Shown piece after piece: positions 14,493 to 22,754 of a stretch of 35,608 bases of DNA (position 1 is the stretch's first letter; each line of letters opens with the position of its first letter). The position numbers and the translations under genes are program-made. The notes under the pieces are model-generated. The model was not told the origin of the DNA, did not search any database, and saw only the letters and a list, made by a program, of their open reading frames with translations. Source of the DNA: Bifidobacteriaceae bacterium (lineage in GTDB: Bacteria; Actinomycetota; Actinomycetes; Actinomycetales; WQXJ01); NCBI GenBank assembly GCA_031268215.1, contig JAIRXP010000045.1, forward strand, positions 1 through 35,608, given 5' to 3'.

Positions 14493-16631
14493 ATGCTCCA
14501 GACGGACGCGCGGAAGAAAGCACGGCCCGCTTGGGCCGCGCGCCATTCTGGCTGGGCCTGGGTGATCGCTATAACGCTTGGCCTGCTGACGGCCTATGCC
14601 TTGGTTCTGTTTGATAGCCAGGAAGCTCCCATGGGCGGTCTCACCGGGCTTCGTTCCAGTGCCGGGTTGTTCCTGGCGCCGGTGGCGGCGGCGGGCGCCG
14701 CAGTGTGGTACCGGCGCACCATTCTGACCAAGCCTTTCGTGGTGACTGCTGGCATCGTGTCAACGTTGCTGACGCTGTTCTCCATCACGGGCCTGAGTTT
14801 CGCCAGTCACGGCGATGCCTGCCATTGGTCCAGTTGTTCGAGTCAGGCGGCCTGGTCGGAGCTGTTACCCGCCGCCGCTTTCGGTTACCTGGCCCTGTAT
14901 TACGCGGCGGTCGCGGCCCTGATCCGCCTGACGGATCGATTGGCGGCCCGCCCAGAGCGCCCAAGTGCGCGAGCCGCGTCCCCGGTCTCCCCAGCCGGTA
15001 CTTCCACCAAGCCCTCGGCCCCGTCCATCTGGCGCTCTTCGCTCGCCGGGCTTCGCCGCGCCTGGGCTGGCGCCAAGCGATTTGTTCCGGCCCATCCCTT
15101 CGCGACGGCCGCTGTGGTGATCGCGGTGTGCTGGATCCCATACCTGGTGATCTTCTTCCCAGGCACCTACGCTTTCGATGGCTTCAGGCAGCTAAATGAG
15201 TTTTACGGCTACTTGGACCGCACCACCCATCACCCGTATTTTGCGACGGCGGTCATGGGTGGGCTGTTTTCGGTCGGCAAGGTCTTTGGCATCAACGGTG
15301 CGTTGTTCGTTTACACCTTGGTCCAGGCCACTGTGGGTTGTCTGGTATTCGCTTTGACATGCGGGCGGGTCTTCCGGCTGACGGCGGCCGCCAGCGGCGG
15401 CCGCCAGGTGCTGACTATATCCGCCTATGGGCCGACACTGGCGTTCTTCGCTCTCAACCCAGTATTCCCAATCGGCGCGACGGTCATTTTCAAAGACTAT
15501 CCATACATGTTGAGTGTTCTGGTGCTGGTTAACGTGTTGGTGGGCGCCGCGCTGCGGCGTTCGATGGACTCCAAAGCGGTGGCGCTGTTCGCCGCTGGGT
15601 CGGTTGGGGCGGCTGGGTTCCGCAACGACGGCATCGTGATTGTGCTGGCCTGCGGCGTGTGCCTGCTCTTGCTGACGCGCGGGCAGCGCCTGCGAGTGGT
15701 GGTGACCACCGGGCTGGTCGCCGTGGGGTTGGTCTTCGTCAACACGGTGGTGTTCCCGGCGATGGGGGTGACCAAGTACTCCAGTGCTGAGATGCTGAGC
15801 GTGCCGCTGCAGCAGACCGCGCGCTATCTGAAAGTTCACCCGGAAGACGTCACGGAGGGCGAACGGGCTACGCTGCAATCGTTACTTAAGGATGGTCGCA
15901 AAGTCGATGACCTGGCAAAGAAGTACGATCCGAAACTTTCTGATCCTGTCAAGAACCGCTTTGAATCCTTTGATGGGGAGGGGTTGCGCCAATACCTAGG
16001 AGTTTGGTGGGCCATGTTCAAGCGCCACCCGGCCACCTACGTGGAGGCGACCACGGCCAATACAATCGGATATTTCTATCCGGAGCGCAAGACTAACTCA
16101 CCTCCCATCCAATATCCGGGCAACATCCTCGAAGACGACTATTGGGAAGGCATGGAGGCCCAGCTCTCGCAACCCGGCGCCGGATTGGAGCCACACTATC
16201 CCAGTGCCCTGACGCCGGCCCGCGCGGGCACGGTGGCGGCCGCCAAATGGCTGCTGCGGACGCCGGTGGTTGGCCTGATTTTCAATCCCGCCTTCTACAC
16301 CTGGATTCTATTGGTCGCGGCGGCGCTGTTGATTAGACGCAAACAGTGGCCAACGTGGCTACCATTCGTGCCGGCGGCGCTGGTGTTCTTGGTCTGCTTG
16401 GCCTCACCCGTGAATGGCAACTTGCGGTACGCCCTGCCTTATGTGGCGGTGGTGCCACTGCTGGCGGCGTACACGCTGTACGTTCTGGCCGCTTCGAGCA
16501 CCGGCCAGGCTCCATCGTGGTTGGCCAGGGACCGGGCTCTGCCCGGCACAGTGCGACCGGCCCGAAGGCGGCGCTCCGCCGCACTGGCCGGCACTCGTCA
16601 GGATGGGCCCGCCGGTTCGGCCGGCCGGTGA
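14493..16631 (+). CDS. Large polytopic membrane protein, DUF6020-like
   Basis: A 712-residue protein with about 12-14 hydrophobic helices. The region around residues 222-248 contains FFPGTYAFDGFRQLNEF and then TTHHPYF, a motif set I associate with the DUF6020 family of integral membrane proteins related to GT-C glycosyltransferases; the Asp and His residues in the first large external loop fit that picture. A soluble segment lies at about 420-540 (STAEML/YLKVHPEDV...). The last 50 residues are Arg/Ala-rich and cytoplasmic. The start ATG has GGGGAG ahead. It is divergent from hrpA with a short gap and converges on a tRNA-Ser gene. The substrate is unknown; transfer of a lipid-linked sugar in wall assembly is an inference. 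Confidence 0.75.
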   Translation: MLQTDARKKARPAWAARHSGWAWVIAITLGLLTAYALVLFDSQEAPMGGLTGLRSSAGLFLAPVAAAGAAVWYRRTILTKPFVVTAGIVSTLLTLFSITGLSFASHGDACHWSSCSSQAAWSELLPAAAFGYLALYYAAVAALIRLTDRLAARPERPSARAASPVSPAGTSTKPSAPSIWRSSLAGLRRAWAGAKRFVPAHPFATAAVVIAVCWIPYLVIFFPGTYAFDGFRQLNEFYGYLDRTTHHPYFATAVMGGLFSVGKVFGINGALFVYTLVQATVGCLVFALTCGRVFRLTAAASGGRQVLTISAYGPTLAFFALNPVFPIGATVIFKDYPYMLSVLVLVNVLVGAALRRSMDSKAVALFAAGSVGAAGFRNDGIVIVLACGVCLLLLTRGQRLRVVVTTGLVAVGLVFVNTVVFPAMGVTKYSSAEMLSVPLQQTARYLKVHPEDVTEGERATLQSLLKDGRKVDDLAKKYDPKLSDPVKNRFESFDGEGLRQYLGVWWAMFKRHPATYVEATTANTIGYFYPERKTNSPPIQYPGNILEDDYWEGMEAQLSQPGAGLEPHYPSALTPARAGTVAAAKWLLRTPVVGLIFNPAFYTWILLVAAALLIRRKQWPTWLPFVPAALVFLVCLASPVNGNLRYALPYVAVVPLLAAYTLYVLAASSTGQAPSWLARDRALPGTVRPARRRRSAALAGTRQDGPAGSAGR

Positions 16632-16670
16632 CTTCTCCCACCCCTCACCAGCGGGTTTGAGAAGGACGCA

Positions 16671-16758
16671 GATGGCGGAGGTGGGGGGATTCGAACCCCC
16701 GAGGGCTTGCACCCAACACGCTTTCCAAGCGTGCGCCATAGGCCACTAGGCGACACCT
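16671..16758 (-). tRNA. tRNA-Ser: tRNA-Ser(GGA), CCA encoded
   Basis: On the minus strand the acceptor stem is GGAGGTG (from 16758) pairing with CACCTCC, followed by a G discriminator and an encoded CCA (16673-16671). The D-arm is short, the anticodon loop CTTGGAAAG gives anticodon GGA (serine TCC/TCT codons), the variable arm is long as in class II tRNAs, and the T-arm has GGTTCGAATCC. Total length is 88 bases with CCA. Confidence 0.96.
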
Positions 16759-16918
16759 CCGTGTCGTGCCGGACCGGTGGGGATACCCACACGGCCAGGC
16801 GTTCGCTCGCCATACATTACCCGATGCCGCCGGGTCGAGGGACGTTCCCAGGTCCTCGTCTGCGTTTGGGAGCGTCAAGCGGGTGGCTGCTTCATGGTTG
16901 AGGCCCCCGGCAGCGGAC

Positions 16919-18400
16919 CTACTTCGGTGCGAAAGTGAAGGATGCGACCCCGGACACATCGACCCGCTGCCCTGCGACTAGGCTGACCGGGATGGGCTGG
17001 GGTTCCGAGGAGGGCTCAACCACTTGGTTGAGCAGATTCTGGCCATCCGCCGAGTAGATCCGCAGATTGCCGGACCAGTCGCCGTTGGCGGTGGCAAGGT
17101 ACTCTCCGGCAGGTATGTCAAGACCGACGATCCAGTTGCCCGCTGTCAATTCCGTCCGGACTTCGGTGGGGGCTGGGGTCAAGGTGATGGGGGCGTCGCC
17201 CAGCCAAGAGATGGTGTCGCCAGCGTCCAAGTCGGTGGTGTAGGAGGCAACGCCAAGGTTGAATTCGCCTACGCCCAGCAACTCGTTGCACTTGAACGGC
17301 CCGGTCGCCGAATCGATGTGGAGGTTCCCCGTATCAGCGGTGTCGGTGGTGATGATGTAACGGCCGGCTGGGATTTCCGCGCCAACCGTATAGGTGCCGG
17401 CCTGGAGATCCGCCTGGGTGGCCGCCGAGTTGTCCCGCGAAAGATCAGCTACGGGTGTTAGTGAGGAGGAGGCTGACATAGCTGATTTTGAAGGCGGCGG
17501 TGCCGCCGCGTGGTCCCGGCCCTCAGAGTCGTTATCGCGGTTCAGAACTAAGAGCGTTACGCCGGCGGCCACGGCGGCCGCGGCGACTAAGAGCGCCATC
17601 CAGCCGCCGCGCTTGCGCGGCGGCTGGGGAGGGGCTGGCGCGGGGAATGGGAACGACTCAAACACGGGGTTGTCGGCCGGGACGGTTGATGCGGGTTGGA
17701 TGACCGATTCGAAGTCAAGGACGGCGCGGCTGGCGGGGACAGGTCGGGCTGTTTGAGGGACTTGCTCCAACACCGAGCGGCGAGGCGTACTTGATGGTGT
17801 GGGCTCGGGAATCGGCTGAAATGTGGGACGGCTGCGCGGGCCAGGCGGCGTGGACTCGGGGACTGGCTGAAACGCTGGGCGAGTGGGTGGAGTAATGGGA
17901 GTGGATTCGGGAGCTGGTCGAAATGCGGGGCGGCTGGGTGGAGTGATGGGATTGGTCACGGAATTCGGCTGAAACCCGGGACGGCTGGGTGGGCCAGCCG
18001 GTGTAGCCCCAGGGACCGGCCGGAACGCGGGACGGCCGCGCAGGCCGGCAGGTGAGGAGACACCAATACCGGCCTGCGCGGATACACCAGATTCGGGGGG
18101 CGTGGGGAATCCGAATCCGATGGAGGCCGGGGCACCGAACCCGGCCTGGGGAGAGCCGCCGAACCCGGTCCCTGAAGCGCCGCTGGACTCAGCGGGCGCG
18201 GGGATCCAGGATCCGGTGGGCGCGGCTACTCCGAACCCGGTGGGGACCGGGGGGTTGAATCCGGCCGGCGGCGGTACGTGGTACCCGGCCTGCTGGATAG
18301 ACAAGAACACACCGTTGCTGTCTTGTTGCGCGCCTGGCCGGGGACCTGGATTACCCGGCTGATGACCGGGTACCAGTGGCTCAGACGGCCTGGAATTCAT
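16919..18400 (-). CDS. Proline-repeat membrane-anchored protein with two related extracellular modules
   Basis: A 493-residue type II membrane protein. Residues 1-265 are a disordered Pro/Gly-rich cytoplasmic region; residues 121-210 hold four or five copies of a ~21-residue unit with the core SRPAFRPxPEST. The membrane helix is at about 266-286 after PRKRGG. Outside the cell there is a Ser-rich linker and then two similar beta modules: AGTYTVGAEIPAGRYIITT near 335 and AGNWIVGLDIPAGEYLATA near 420. The modules resemble small 'xVGxDIPAGxY' domains that I have seen in actinobacterial surface proteins, without a known function. The ATG at 18400 lacks a clear ribosome-binding site. No operon partner is visible. 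Confidence 0.8.
   Translation of the reverse strand: MNSRPSEPLVPGHQPGNPGPRPGAQQDSNGVFLSIQQAGYHVPPPAGFNPPVPTGFGVAAPTGSWIPAPAESSGASGTGFGGSPQAGFGAPASIGFGFPTPPESGVSAQAGIGVSSPAGLRGRPAFRPVPGATPAGPPSRPGFQPNSVTNPITPPSRPAFRPAPESTPITPPTRPAFQPVPESTPPGPRSRPTFQPIPEPTPSSTPRRSVLEQVPQTARPVPASRAVLDFESVIQPASTVPADNPVFESFPFPAPAPPQPPRKRGGWMALLVAAAAVAAGVTLLVLNRDNDSEGRDHAAAPPPSKSAMSASSSLTPVADLSRDNSAATQADLQAGTYTVGAEIPAGRYIITTDTADTGNLHIDSATGPFKCNELLGVGEFNLGVASYTTDLDAGDTISWLGDAPITLTPAPTEVRTELTAGNWIVGLDIPAGEYLATANGDWSGNLRIYSADGQNLLNQVVEPSSEPQPIPVSLVAGQRVDVSGVASFTFAPK
17771..18040 (-). repeat. Degenerate ~63-base coding repeat (proline-rich units)
   Basis: Within the preceding gene, residues 121-210 are built of units carrying RPAF(R/Q)P followed by PEST or a variant and then PITPPS/TPPGPRS. 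At the DNA level the units share GGCTG-AAA/CGG-ATG blocks but have drifted, so they are degenerate. They may change copy number without shifting the frame. Confidence 0.6.
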
Positions 18401-18451
18401 GTGGCGCAGCTTTCGGCTCTGAAATTGGGGCCCATCACCGTAGGTGACTTA

Positions 18452-18457
18452 GGTATA
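18452..18457 (-). promoter_or_regulatory. Candidate -10 box for the proline-repeat protein gene
   Basis: On the minus strand TATACC stands 52 bases ahead of the ATG at 18400, in an otherwise GC-rich stretch. A possible -35 (TAGACC) lies 19 bases further up. This is the best promoter-like sequence in the gap. Confidence 0.3.
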
Positions 18458-18566
18458 AACTACTGCGCCGAACGACGGTCTAGCCAGGTCTTTTGTCTCA
18501 TATTGTTCTGGGGCTTGCATCGAGCCGCCCTCGTGTGCTAGGAGCCGCAGATTGCCTTGATGCAGG

Positions 18567-18938
18567 TCAGGCCCGTTGTTCACCCAAGAGAACTCCGGCC
18601 TGTGAAAAGGTGGTCCGGAGCGAATCAAACACTTGCGCGTACGCAGTGTCAGCTCGCGATGCGCCGATTACTCCGGCCGCCAACCCGGTAGTGCCGGTCC
18701 CAGCGGTCAGGGCGACGTTGCCATTGGGGTCGATCGCCAAGGACAAGTGCATGCGCATGTGTTGGGACTTCCCGGCGAACGCACCGATCCAAAAGGTGGC
18801 GGCCTTCGACCCGCGCTCGGCCACGCCGTTCCAGTCGTCCGAGTACTTTGTCTGGAAACCCAACTGCGTCAGCACGCCATCGAGGGTGTTGCGGACAGTG
18901 GACGGATCGCCCGCCACAAAGAAGGTGACCTGCGGCAT
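18567..18938 (-). CDS. Small soluble protein of unknown function
   Basis: A 123-residue protein with no signal peptide or membrane helix. It begins with a beta strand (PQVTFFVAG), a helix (STVRNTLDGVLTQLGFQ), and further alternating strands and helices (AATFWIGAFAG, HMRMHLSLAI, VALTAGTG), ending in a helix (AYAQVFDSLRTTF). The TALTAGTGTTGLAAGVIG-like stretch is Gly/Ala-rich. The ATG at 18938 follows AAAGGA at a plausible distance. The fold reads as a small alpha/beta sandwich; I do not recognise the family. It sits upstream of the proline-repeat protein on the same strand, 166 bases away, so a shared transcript is possible but not shown. Confidence 0.75.
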   Translation of the reverse strand: MPQVTFFVAGDPSTVRNTLDGVLTQLGFQTKYSDDWNGVAERGSKAATFWIGAFAGKSQHMRMHLSLAIDPNGNVALTAGTGTTGLAAGVIGASRADTAYAQVFDSLRTTFSQAGVLLGEQRA

Positions 18939-19069
18939 TGGTGGATTCCTTTCAGCGCCAGGGGTCCAGGGTCAAATGAGGGATCTTGGGGTAGAGCATA
19001 CTCCGGCGGCCACACCCTTAGGCGAAGGATACCCCGGTCGTTGAGAGCGTGCCGCCAAGCGAGGCATGG

Positions 19070-19100
19070 TGTCCGGACATTCGGACATGCGGTATATAGT
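19070..19100 (+). promoter_or_regulatory. Inverted repeat and -10 box ahead of the alcohol dehydrogenase
   Basis: TGTCCG (19070-19075) and CGGACA (19082-19087) form an inverted repeat with a 6-base centre, directly followed by a -10-like TATAGT (19095-19100). The repeat would cover the -35 region, as an operator does. The dehydrogenase ATG is 73 bases further on. Confidence 0.4.
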
Positions 19101-19172
19101 GGAGAGAATTCTCGGCGGCCGGTCAGGTGGGCCGCTCGCCGGATCAACCTCCGCACAATCAGGAGTTAGACC

Positions 19173-20273
19173 ATGCGCGCACAGGTCCTTACCGAAGTTG
19201 GCCAACCACTGGAACTGGCCTCGCTGCGGGACCCCAACCCGAAGGACGGCGAAGTCCTGGTAAAGGTGGCTGGCTGCGGCGTTTGCCACTCTGACCTGCA
19301 TGTCATCCAGGGCGGCATCGCCTTCCCTACTCCAGCGGTCCTGGGACACGAAATGTCCGGAACAGTGGTTGGGTTGGGTGCCGGCGTCACCAACGTCGCC
19401 ATTGGCGACCGCGTGGCGAGCACCTTCATAATGCCTTGTGGCGCCTGTCCTTCTTGCTGGCGTGGCCAGGAGGAGCTGTGTGAGAAGTTCTTCGCCCTCA
19501 ACCGCCTCAAAGGGCACCTCTATGACGGTCAAACCCGTCTCTTCTTCCCGGACGGCAGTCCTGTAGCCATGTACTCGATGGCGGCACTGGCGGAGCTCTC
19601 GGTCGTGCCGGCGACAGATGTCTTCAAGCTGCCGGATGAGTTGCCTTTAGCGGAATCGGCCGTGTTGGGCTGTGCCTTCTTCACGGCCTTCGGTGCCGTT
19701 CACGCCACCGGCCAGGTTTCGCTGGGTGAATCTGTCGCCGTGATTGGAGCCGGCGGGGTTGGCCTGGCGTCCATTCAGATCGCTCGGGCGGCCGGCGCTG
19801 CCCGGATCATCGCTGTGGACGTGGCCGGGGAGAAGCTCCAGGCCGCTTTGGCCGCCGGCGCCACCGCCGTGGTCAACTCAACCGACACAGACGCCCCCGC
19901 AGCCGTCAAGGAACTCACCAGCGGCGGGGTCGATGCCGTCATAGAGGCCGTCGGCCTTGACGCCACCATTGGGGCGGCGGTAGCCATGGTCCGCGAAGGC
20001 GGTCGAGTGGTTCTGGTTGGATTGGGTCCGGCCACCGCCACGGCCCGTGTCCCCATCAACCATCTGGTGCGGCGCAAAATCCGAATCCTGGGCTCATTTG
20101 GTGCCCGCCCCCGGATTGACATGCCGGTGTTGCTTAGCCTGGCCGCTCAGGGGGCGATCAATCCCCGGTCCGCTGTCACCCGCCGCTACAGCCTGGAGGA
20201 CGCCGCGCGGGCCTACCGCGACCTTGAGCACGGCGAAGTGACCGGCCGCGCCATCATCGACTATTCGCTGTAG
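19173..20273 (+). CDS. Zinc-dependent alcohol dehydrogenase (medium-chain family)
   Basis: A 366-residue medium-chain dehydrogenase/reductase that oxidises an alcohol or reduces an aldehyde with NAD(P). Catalytic zinc ligands are Cys38 in GCGVCHSD and His59-Glu60 in LGHE; the structural zinc site is complete with Cys89, Cys92, Cys95 and Cys103 (PCGACPSCWRGQEELC). The Rossmann motif is GAGGVG near residue 190, and the following AVDV ends in an acidic residue, which favours NAD. Length and order are typical. The ATG follows AGGAG at a good distance. It stands alone, with a possible operator-covered promoter upstream, so it may respond to its own substrate; the substrate is not predictable. Confidence 0.93.
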   Translation: MRAQVLTEVGQPLELASLRDPNPKDGEVLVKVAGCGVCHSDLHVIQGGIAFPTPAVLGHEMSGTVVGLGAGVTNVAIGDRVASTFIMPCGACPSCWRGQEELCEKFFALNRLKGHLYDGQTRLFFPDGSPVAMYSMAALAELSVVPATDVFKLPDELPLAESAVLGCAFFTAFGAVHATGQVSLGESVAVIGAGGVGLASIQIARAAGAARIIAVDVAGEKLQAALAAGATAVVNSTDTDAPAAVKELTSGGVDAVIEAVGLDATIGAAVAMVREGGRVVLVGLGPATATARVPINHLVRRKIRILGSFGARPRIDMPVLLSLAAQGAINPRSAVTRRYSLEDAARAYRDLEHGEVTGRAIIDYSL

Positions 20274-20425
20274 CTCCCGAACCGATTCCAGTGAGAACTT
20301 GGACCGGCGGCCGCGGTGGCCTTGACGCCGGGCCTATCCTCGGGGTGGACAATGCTTGAAGAAGCCGCCGCTTGATCGTCGTCTGATCGCCACGGTCCGC
20401 GGCCCGGACACCGTTTGGAGGAACC

Positions 20426-21562
20426 ATGACCCTGCCCGGTCCCACCCAAGCCATCACCAGCGGAGGCGCCGGCGAATTGGCCGTCTCTGAGGCCCGCCGG
20501 GATGCGCGCGGTTGGTGGACAGTGGGCTGGCGCCTTGGGTTGTTCTGGGCGGCATTAGCGCTGGGATGGTTGGTCGCTGAGCTGGTTTTCTGGCTGGCTG
20601 GCCGGCCACCGGCGCTGCTGGCGTATCTGATCGCGGCCACCTTGGCCGCCGCGATTGGCTTCGCCGCCGTCTTCCTGGCCGCCAAACTGGCGGGAGGACC
20701 ACGCCGCCCAGGGCTGAGGCCGGGTAACGCCATCCTGGAGAAACTGCGACGCATTGGCCGGGGCGACCTCGATGTCCGCCTGGAAGGTCCGGGTAGCGGC
20801 CCGGTGGCGGAGGCGGCCGAACCGGTCAACGGCACAGCCCGCGAACCGGTCTCCCCAGAGCAGCGGCAGCAGGACATTATTTCCAGTGTTTCGCGTGAGA
20901 TCCAACCGCCAGTGGCCTCTATCACCGGCCTGGCGGCCCTGCTGCGTGAGCCTGGACTAGACGTGGACACTCGCGAACACTACTTGGACGTCATCGTCGC
21001 CGAATGTCGGCATCTGTCCGCCCTCGGTTCCAGCCTCTCGCAGTTGACTGCCTCAGAGGACCTCGAAGTGCGCCGCCGCCGATTCGCTCTGGATGAGCAA
21101 CTGCGGGACGTGATCTTGACCCTTGAGCCGCGGTGGTCAGCGAAGGGAGTGGAAGTCGCACTCGAATCGCACGTGGCCCAGGCCGAGGGTGACCCAGACC
21201 TTCTGCGCCAGCTTTGGGTAAGCCTGATCCAAAACGCCATCAAGTTCACGCCCCCGGGCGGCCGGGTCGTGGTGCGGGCGGGAGTCAGGGCGCCCGCCAA
21301 CGCTAAGGAGGCTGCGGTCCAGGGCGCGGAACTTGCCACCCCTGGGTGGCGGGTCGAAGTTCAGGACACCGGTGTTGGCATTGATCCCAGTGACCTGCCG
21401 CATGTGTTCGAGCGCTTTTTCCATGCCGACGGGGCTCAGCCGGCGGCCGGCGAAGGCCTCGGCCTGGCCGTGGCTAAGCGAATCGTGGATCTCCATGGGG
21501 GCCGGATTACTGTCACGTCTTCGCCGCGCACTGGCAGCATGTTCACGGTCATCTTGCCCTAG
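20426..21562 (+). CDS. Histidine-kinase-like protein with Arg in place of the phospho-acceptor His
   Basis: A 378-residue protein built like a sensor kinase: two membrane helices (about 34-58 and 62-86), a short HAMP-like segment (ILEKLRRIGRGDLDVRLEG), a dimerisation helix and a C-terminal ATPase domain with the N box (LIQNAIKFTPPGG), G1 (DTGVGIDPSDLPHVFERFF, key DTGVGI) and G2 (GEGLGLAVAKRIV). In the H box the usual S-H-E-L-R-T-P-L is S-R-E-I-Q-P-P-V, so the phosphorylated His is Arg157 (CGT at 20894-20896). The fold seems intact and the ATP site is well conserved, hence this is not obvious decay. No response regulator lies nearby. It may bind ATP without relaying phosphate, or modulate another kinase. 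Confidence 0.88.
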   Translation: MTLPGPTQAITSGGAGELAVSEARRDARGWWTVGWRLGLFWAALALGWLVAELVFWLAGRPPALLAYLIAATLAAAIGFAAVFLAAKLAGGPRRPGLRPGNAILEKLRRIGRGDLDVRLEGPGSGPVAEAAEPVNGTAREPVSPEQRQQDIISSVSREIQPPVASITGLAALLREPGLDVDTREHYLDVIVAECRHLSALGSSLSQLTASEDLEVRRRRFALDEQLRDVILTLEPRWSAKGVEVALESHVAQAEGDPDLLRQLWVSLIQNAIKFTPPGGRVVVRAGVRAPANAKEAAVQGAELATPGWRVEVQDTGVGIDPSDLPHVFERFFHADGAQPAAGEGLGLAVAKRIVDLHGGRITVTSSPRTGSMFTVILP

Positions 21563-21700
21563 CGCCCTAGCGGCCGGCCTGGGCGGTGGCGGGGCACAAC
21601 GCCAACGCGAGGAGAAGGCTGGAAATGTCCATACGGCATCGGCGTCCGGGTCATTCCGTTTGAGGAGCCGGCCTGAGTCCCGGCCAGCTAAGCTCTCCGT

Positions 21701-22651
21701 GTGAAGTCCGCGACTGTTGCCGTGCTCCTGCCGTGCTATAACGAAGCCCAGACAATCGCCAAGGTGGTGCGTGATTTCCGGGCCGAACTGCCAGAGGCGA
21801 CCGTGTATGTCTACGACAACAACTCGACTGACGGTAGCGCCGAAGTGGCGGCGGATGCCGGCGCTGTGGTCCGGGTCGAACCCATGCAGGGCAAGGGCTA
21901 TGTCATGCGCTCAATGTTCCGTGACATTGAGGCGGACTGCTACGTCTTGGCGGATGCCGATGACACCTACCCGGCCGAATCTGCGCCAGCCATGGTCCGC
22001 GATGTGCTTGACAACCGGATCGACATGGTGGTGGGAGACAGGCTCAGTTCGACCTACTTCACAGAAAACAAACGGCGCTTTCACTCCGGCGGCAATGTGT
22101 TGGTGCGAAAGCTGGTCAACTCGTTCTTTGGCGGCGAAGTGGCGGACATCATGACTGGGTACCGGGCGTTTAGCTATTCGTTCGTCAAGTCGTTCCCGGT
22201 GCTGTCAACCGGCTTCGAGATCGAAACTGAGATGACGATCTTCGCGCTGGAGAATCACTTGCGGGTGTCCTCTCAGCCGGTCGGCTACCGCGACCGGCCC
22301 GCCGGGTCGGAGTCGAAGCTGTCAACTGTCAGGGACGGACTGCGGGTGCTGAAGACAATCACCAAGCTCTTCAAGGATTACCGACCAATGATGTTCTTCA
22401 GCCTCTTCGCCCTACTGTGCGCGGCGGTGGGCCTGGCCCTGGGGGTCCCGGTCGGGATTGAGTACTTCCAGACCGGCCAAGTGCCCCGCTTCCCCACTTT
22501 GATCGCTGCTTTCTTCCTTCTGCTCGCGGCCATGCAACTCTTGGTGGCCGGTCTGATCCTGGACACTCAGGCGCGGGCCCGCCGCCAGTCCTTTGAACTG
22601 GCGGTCAATCAAATGTCCTCACTTCGGGCGCATGTCCTGGACAGCGCCTGA
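21701..22651 (+). CDS. GT2 glycosyltransferase with two C-terminal membrane helices (DPM1/GtrB-like)
   Basis: A 316-residue protein. The GT-A domain at 1-215 has ATVAVLLPCYNEAQTI, the nucleotide-sugar strand DNNSTDGS, and ADADDTYP as the metal-binding D-x-D. Two helices at about 227-254 and 268-290 close the protein. This layout is that of dolichol- or polyprenyl-phosphate sugar transferases such as GtrB/YkcC, which load a sugar onto a lipid carrier for later transfer outside. The frame begins at GTG 21701 with only a weak ribosome-binding site. It is downstream of the kinase-like gene by 138 bases. The sugar is not predictable; possible use in the same wall polymer as the operon at 30-35 kb is inference. 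Confidence 0.9.
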   Translation: MKSATVAVLLPCYNEAQTIAKVVRDFRAELPEATVYVYDNNSTDGSAEVAADAGAVVRVEPMQGKGYVMRSMFRDIEADCYVLADADDTYPAESAPAMVRDVLDNRIDMVVGDRLSSTYFTENKRRFHSGGNVLVRKLVNSFFGGEVADIMTGYRAFSYSFVKSFPVLSTGFEIETEMTIFALENHLRVSSQPVGYRDRPAGSESKLSTVRDGLRVLKTITKLFKDYRPMMFFSLFALLCAAVGLALGVPVGIEYFQTGQVPRFPTLIAAFFLLLAAMQLLVAGLILDTQARARRQSFELAVNQMSSLRAHVLDSA

Positions 22652-22708
22652 CCGTCCACCGCGCCGGATCTTAGGGTTGGGCCACTGGTTGCGGCGTGGG
22701 CCCCGAGC

Positions 22709-22749
22709 CGCCGGGAACCTCCGGCGTGGGTGCCCGGCCCCAACCGGGC
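22709..22749. terminator. Two tandem hairpins between convergent genes
   Basis: CGCCGG/CCGGCG with a 6-base loop (22709-22726) and GCCCGG/CCGGGC with a 6-base loop (22732-22749) stand side by side between the GT2 gene and the convergent kinase gene. There is no U-run on either side; they probably stop transcription from both directions. Confidence 0.6.
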
Positions 22750-22754
22750 CTCAG

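Noticed and set aside
15192..15878. 228-codon minus-strand ORF opposite the DUF6020-like gene
   Set aside because: Its product is rich in His, Gln and Arg as in antisense of hydrophobic codons, with no ribosome-binding site.
20426..21562. Decayed kinase pseudogene
   Set aside because: The frame is full length, has a ribosome-binding site and keeps the ATP-binding boxes. Only the His is missing, so I call a gene, not a pseudogene.
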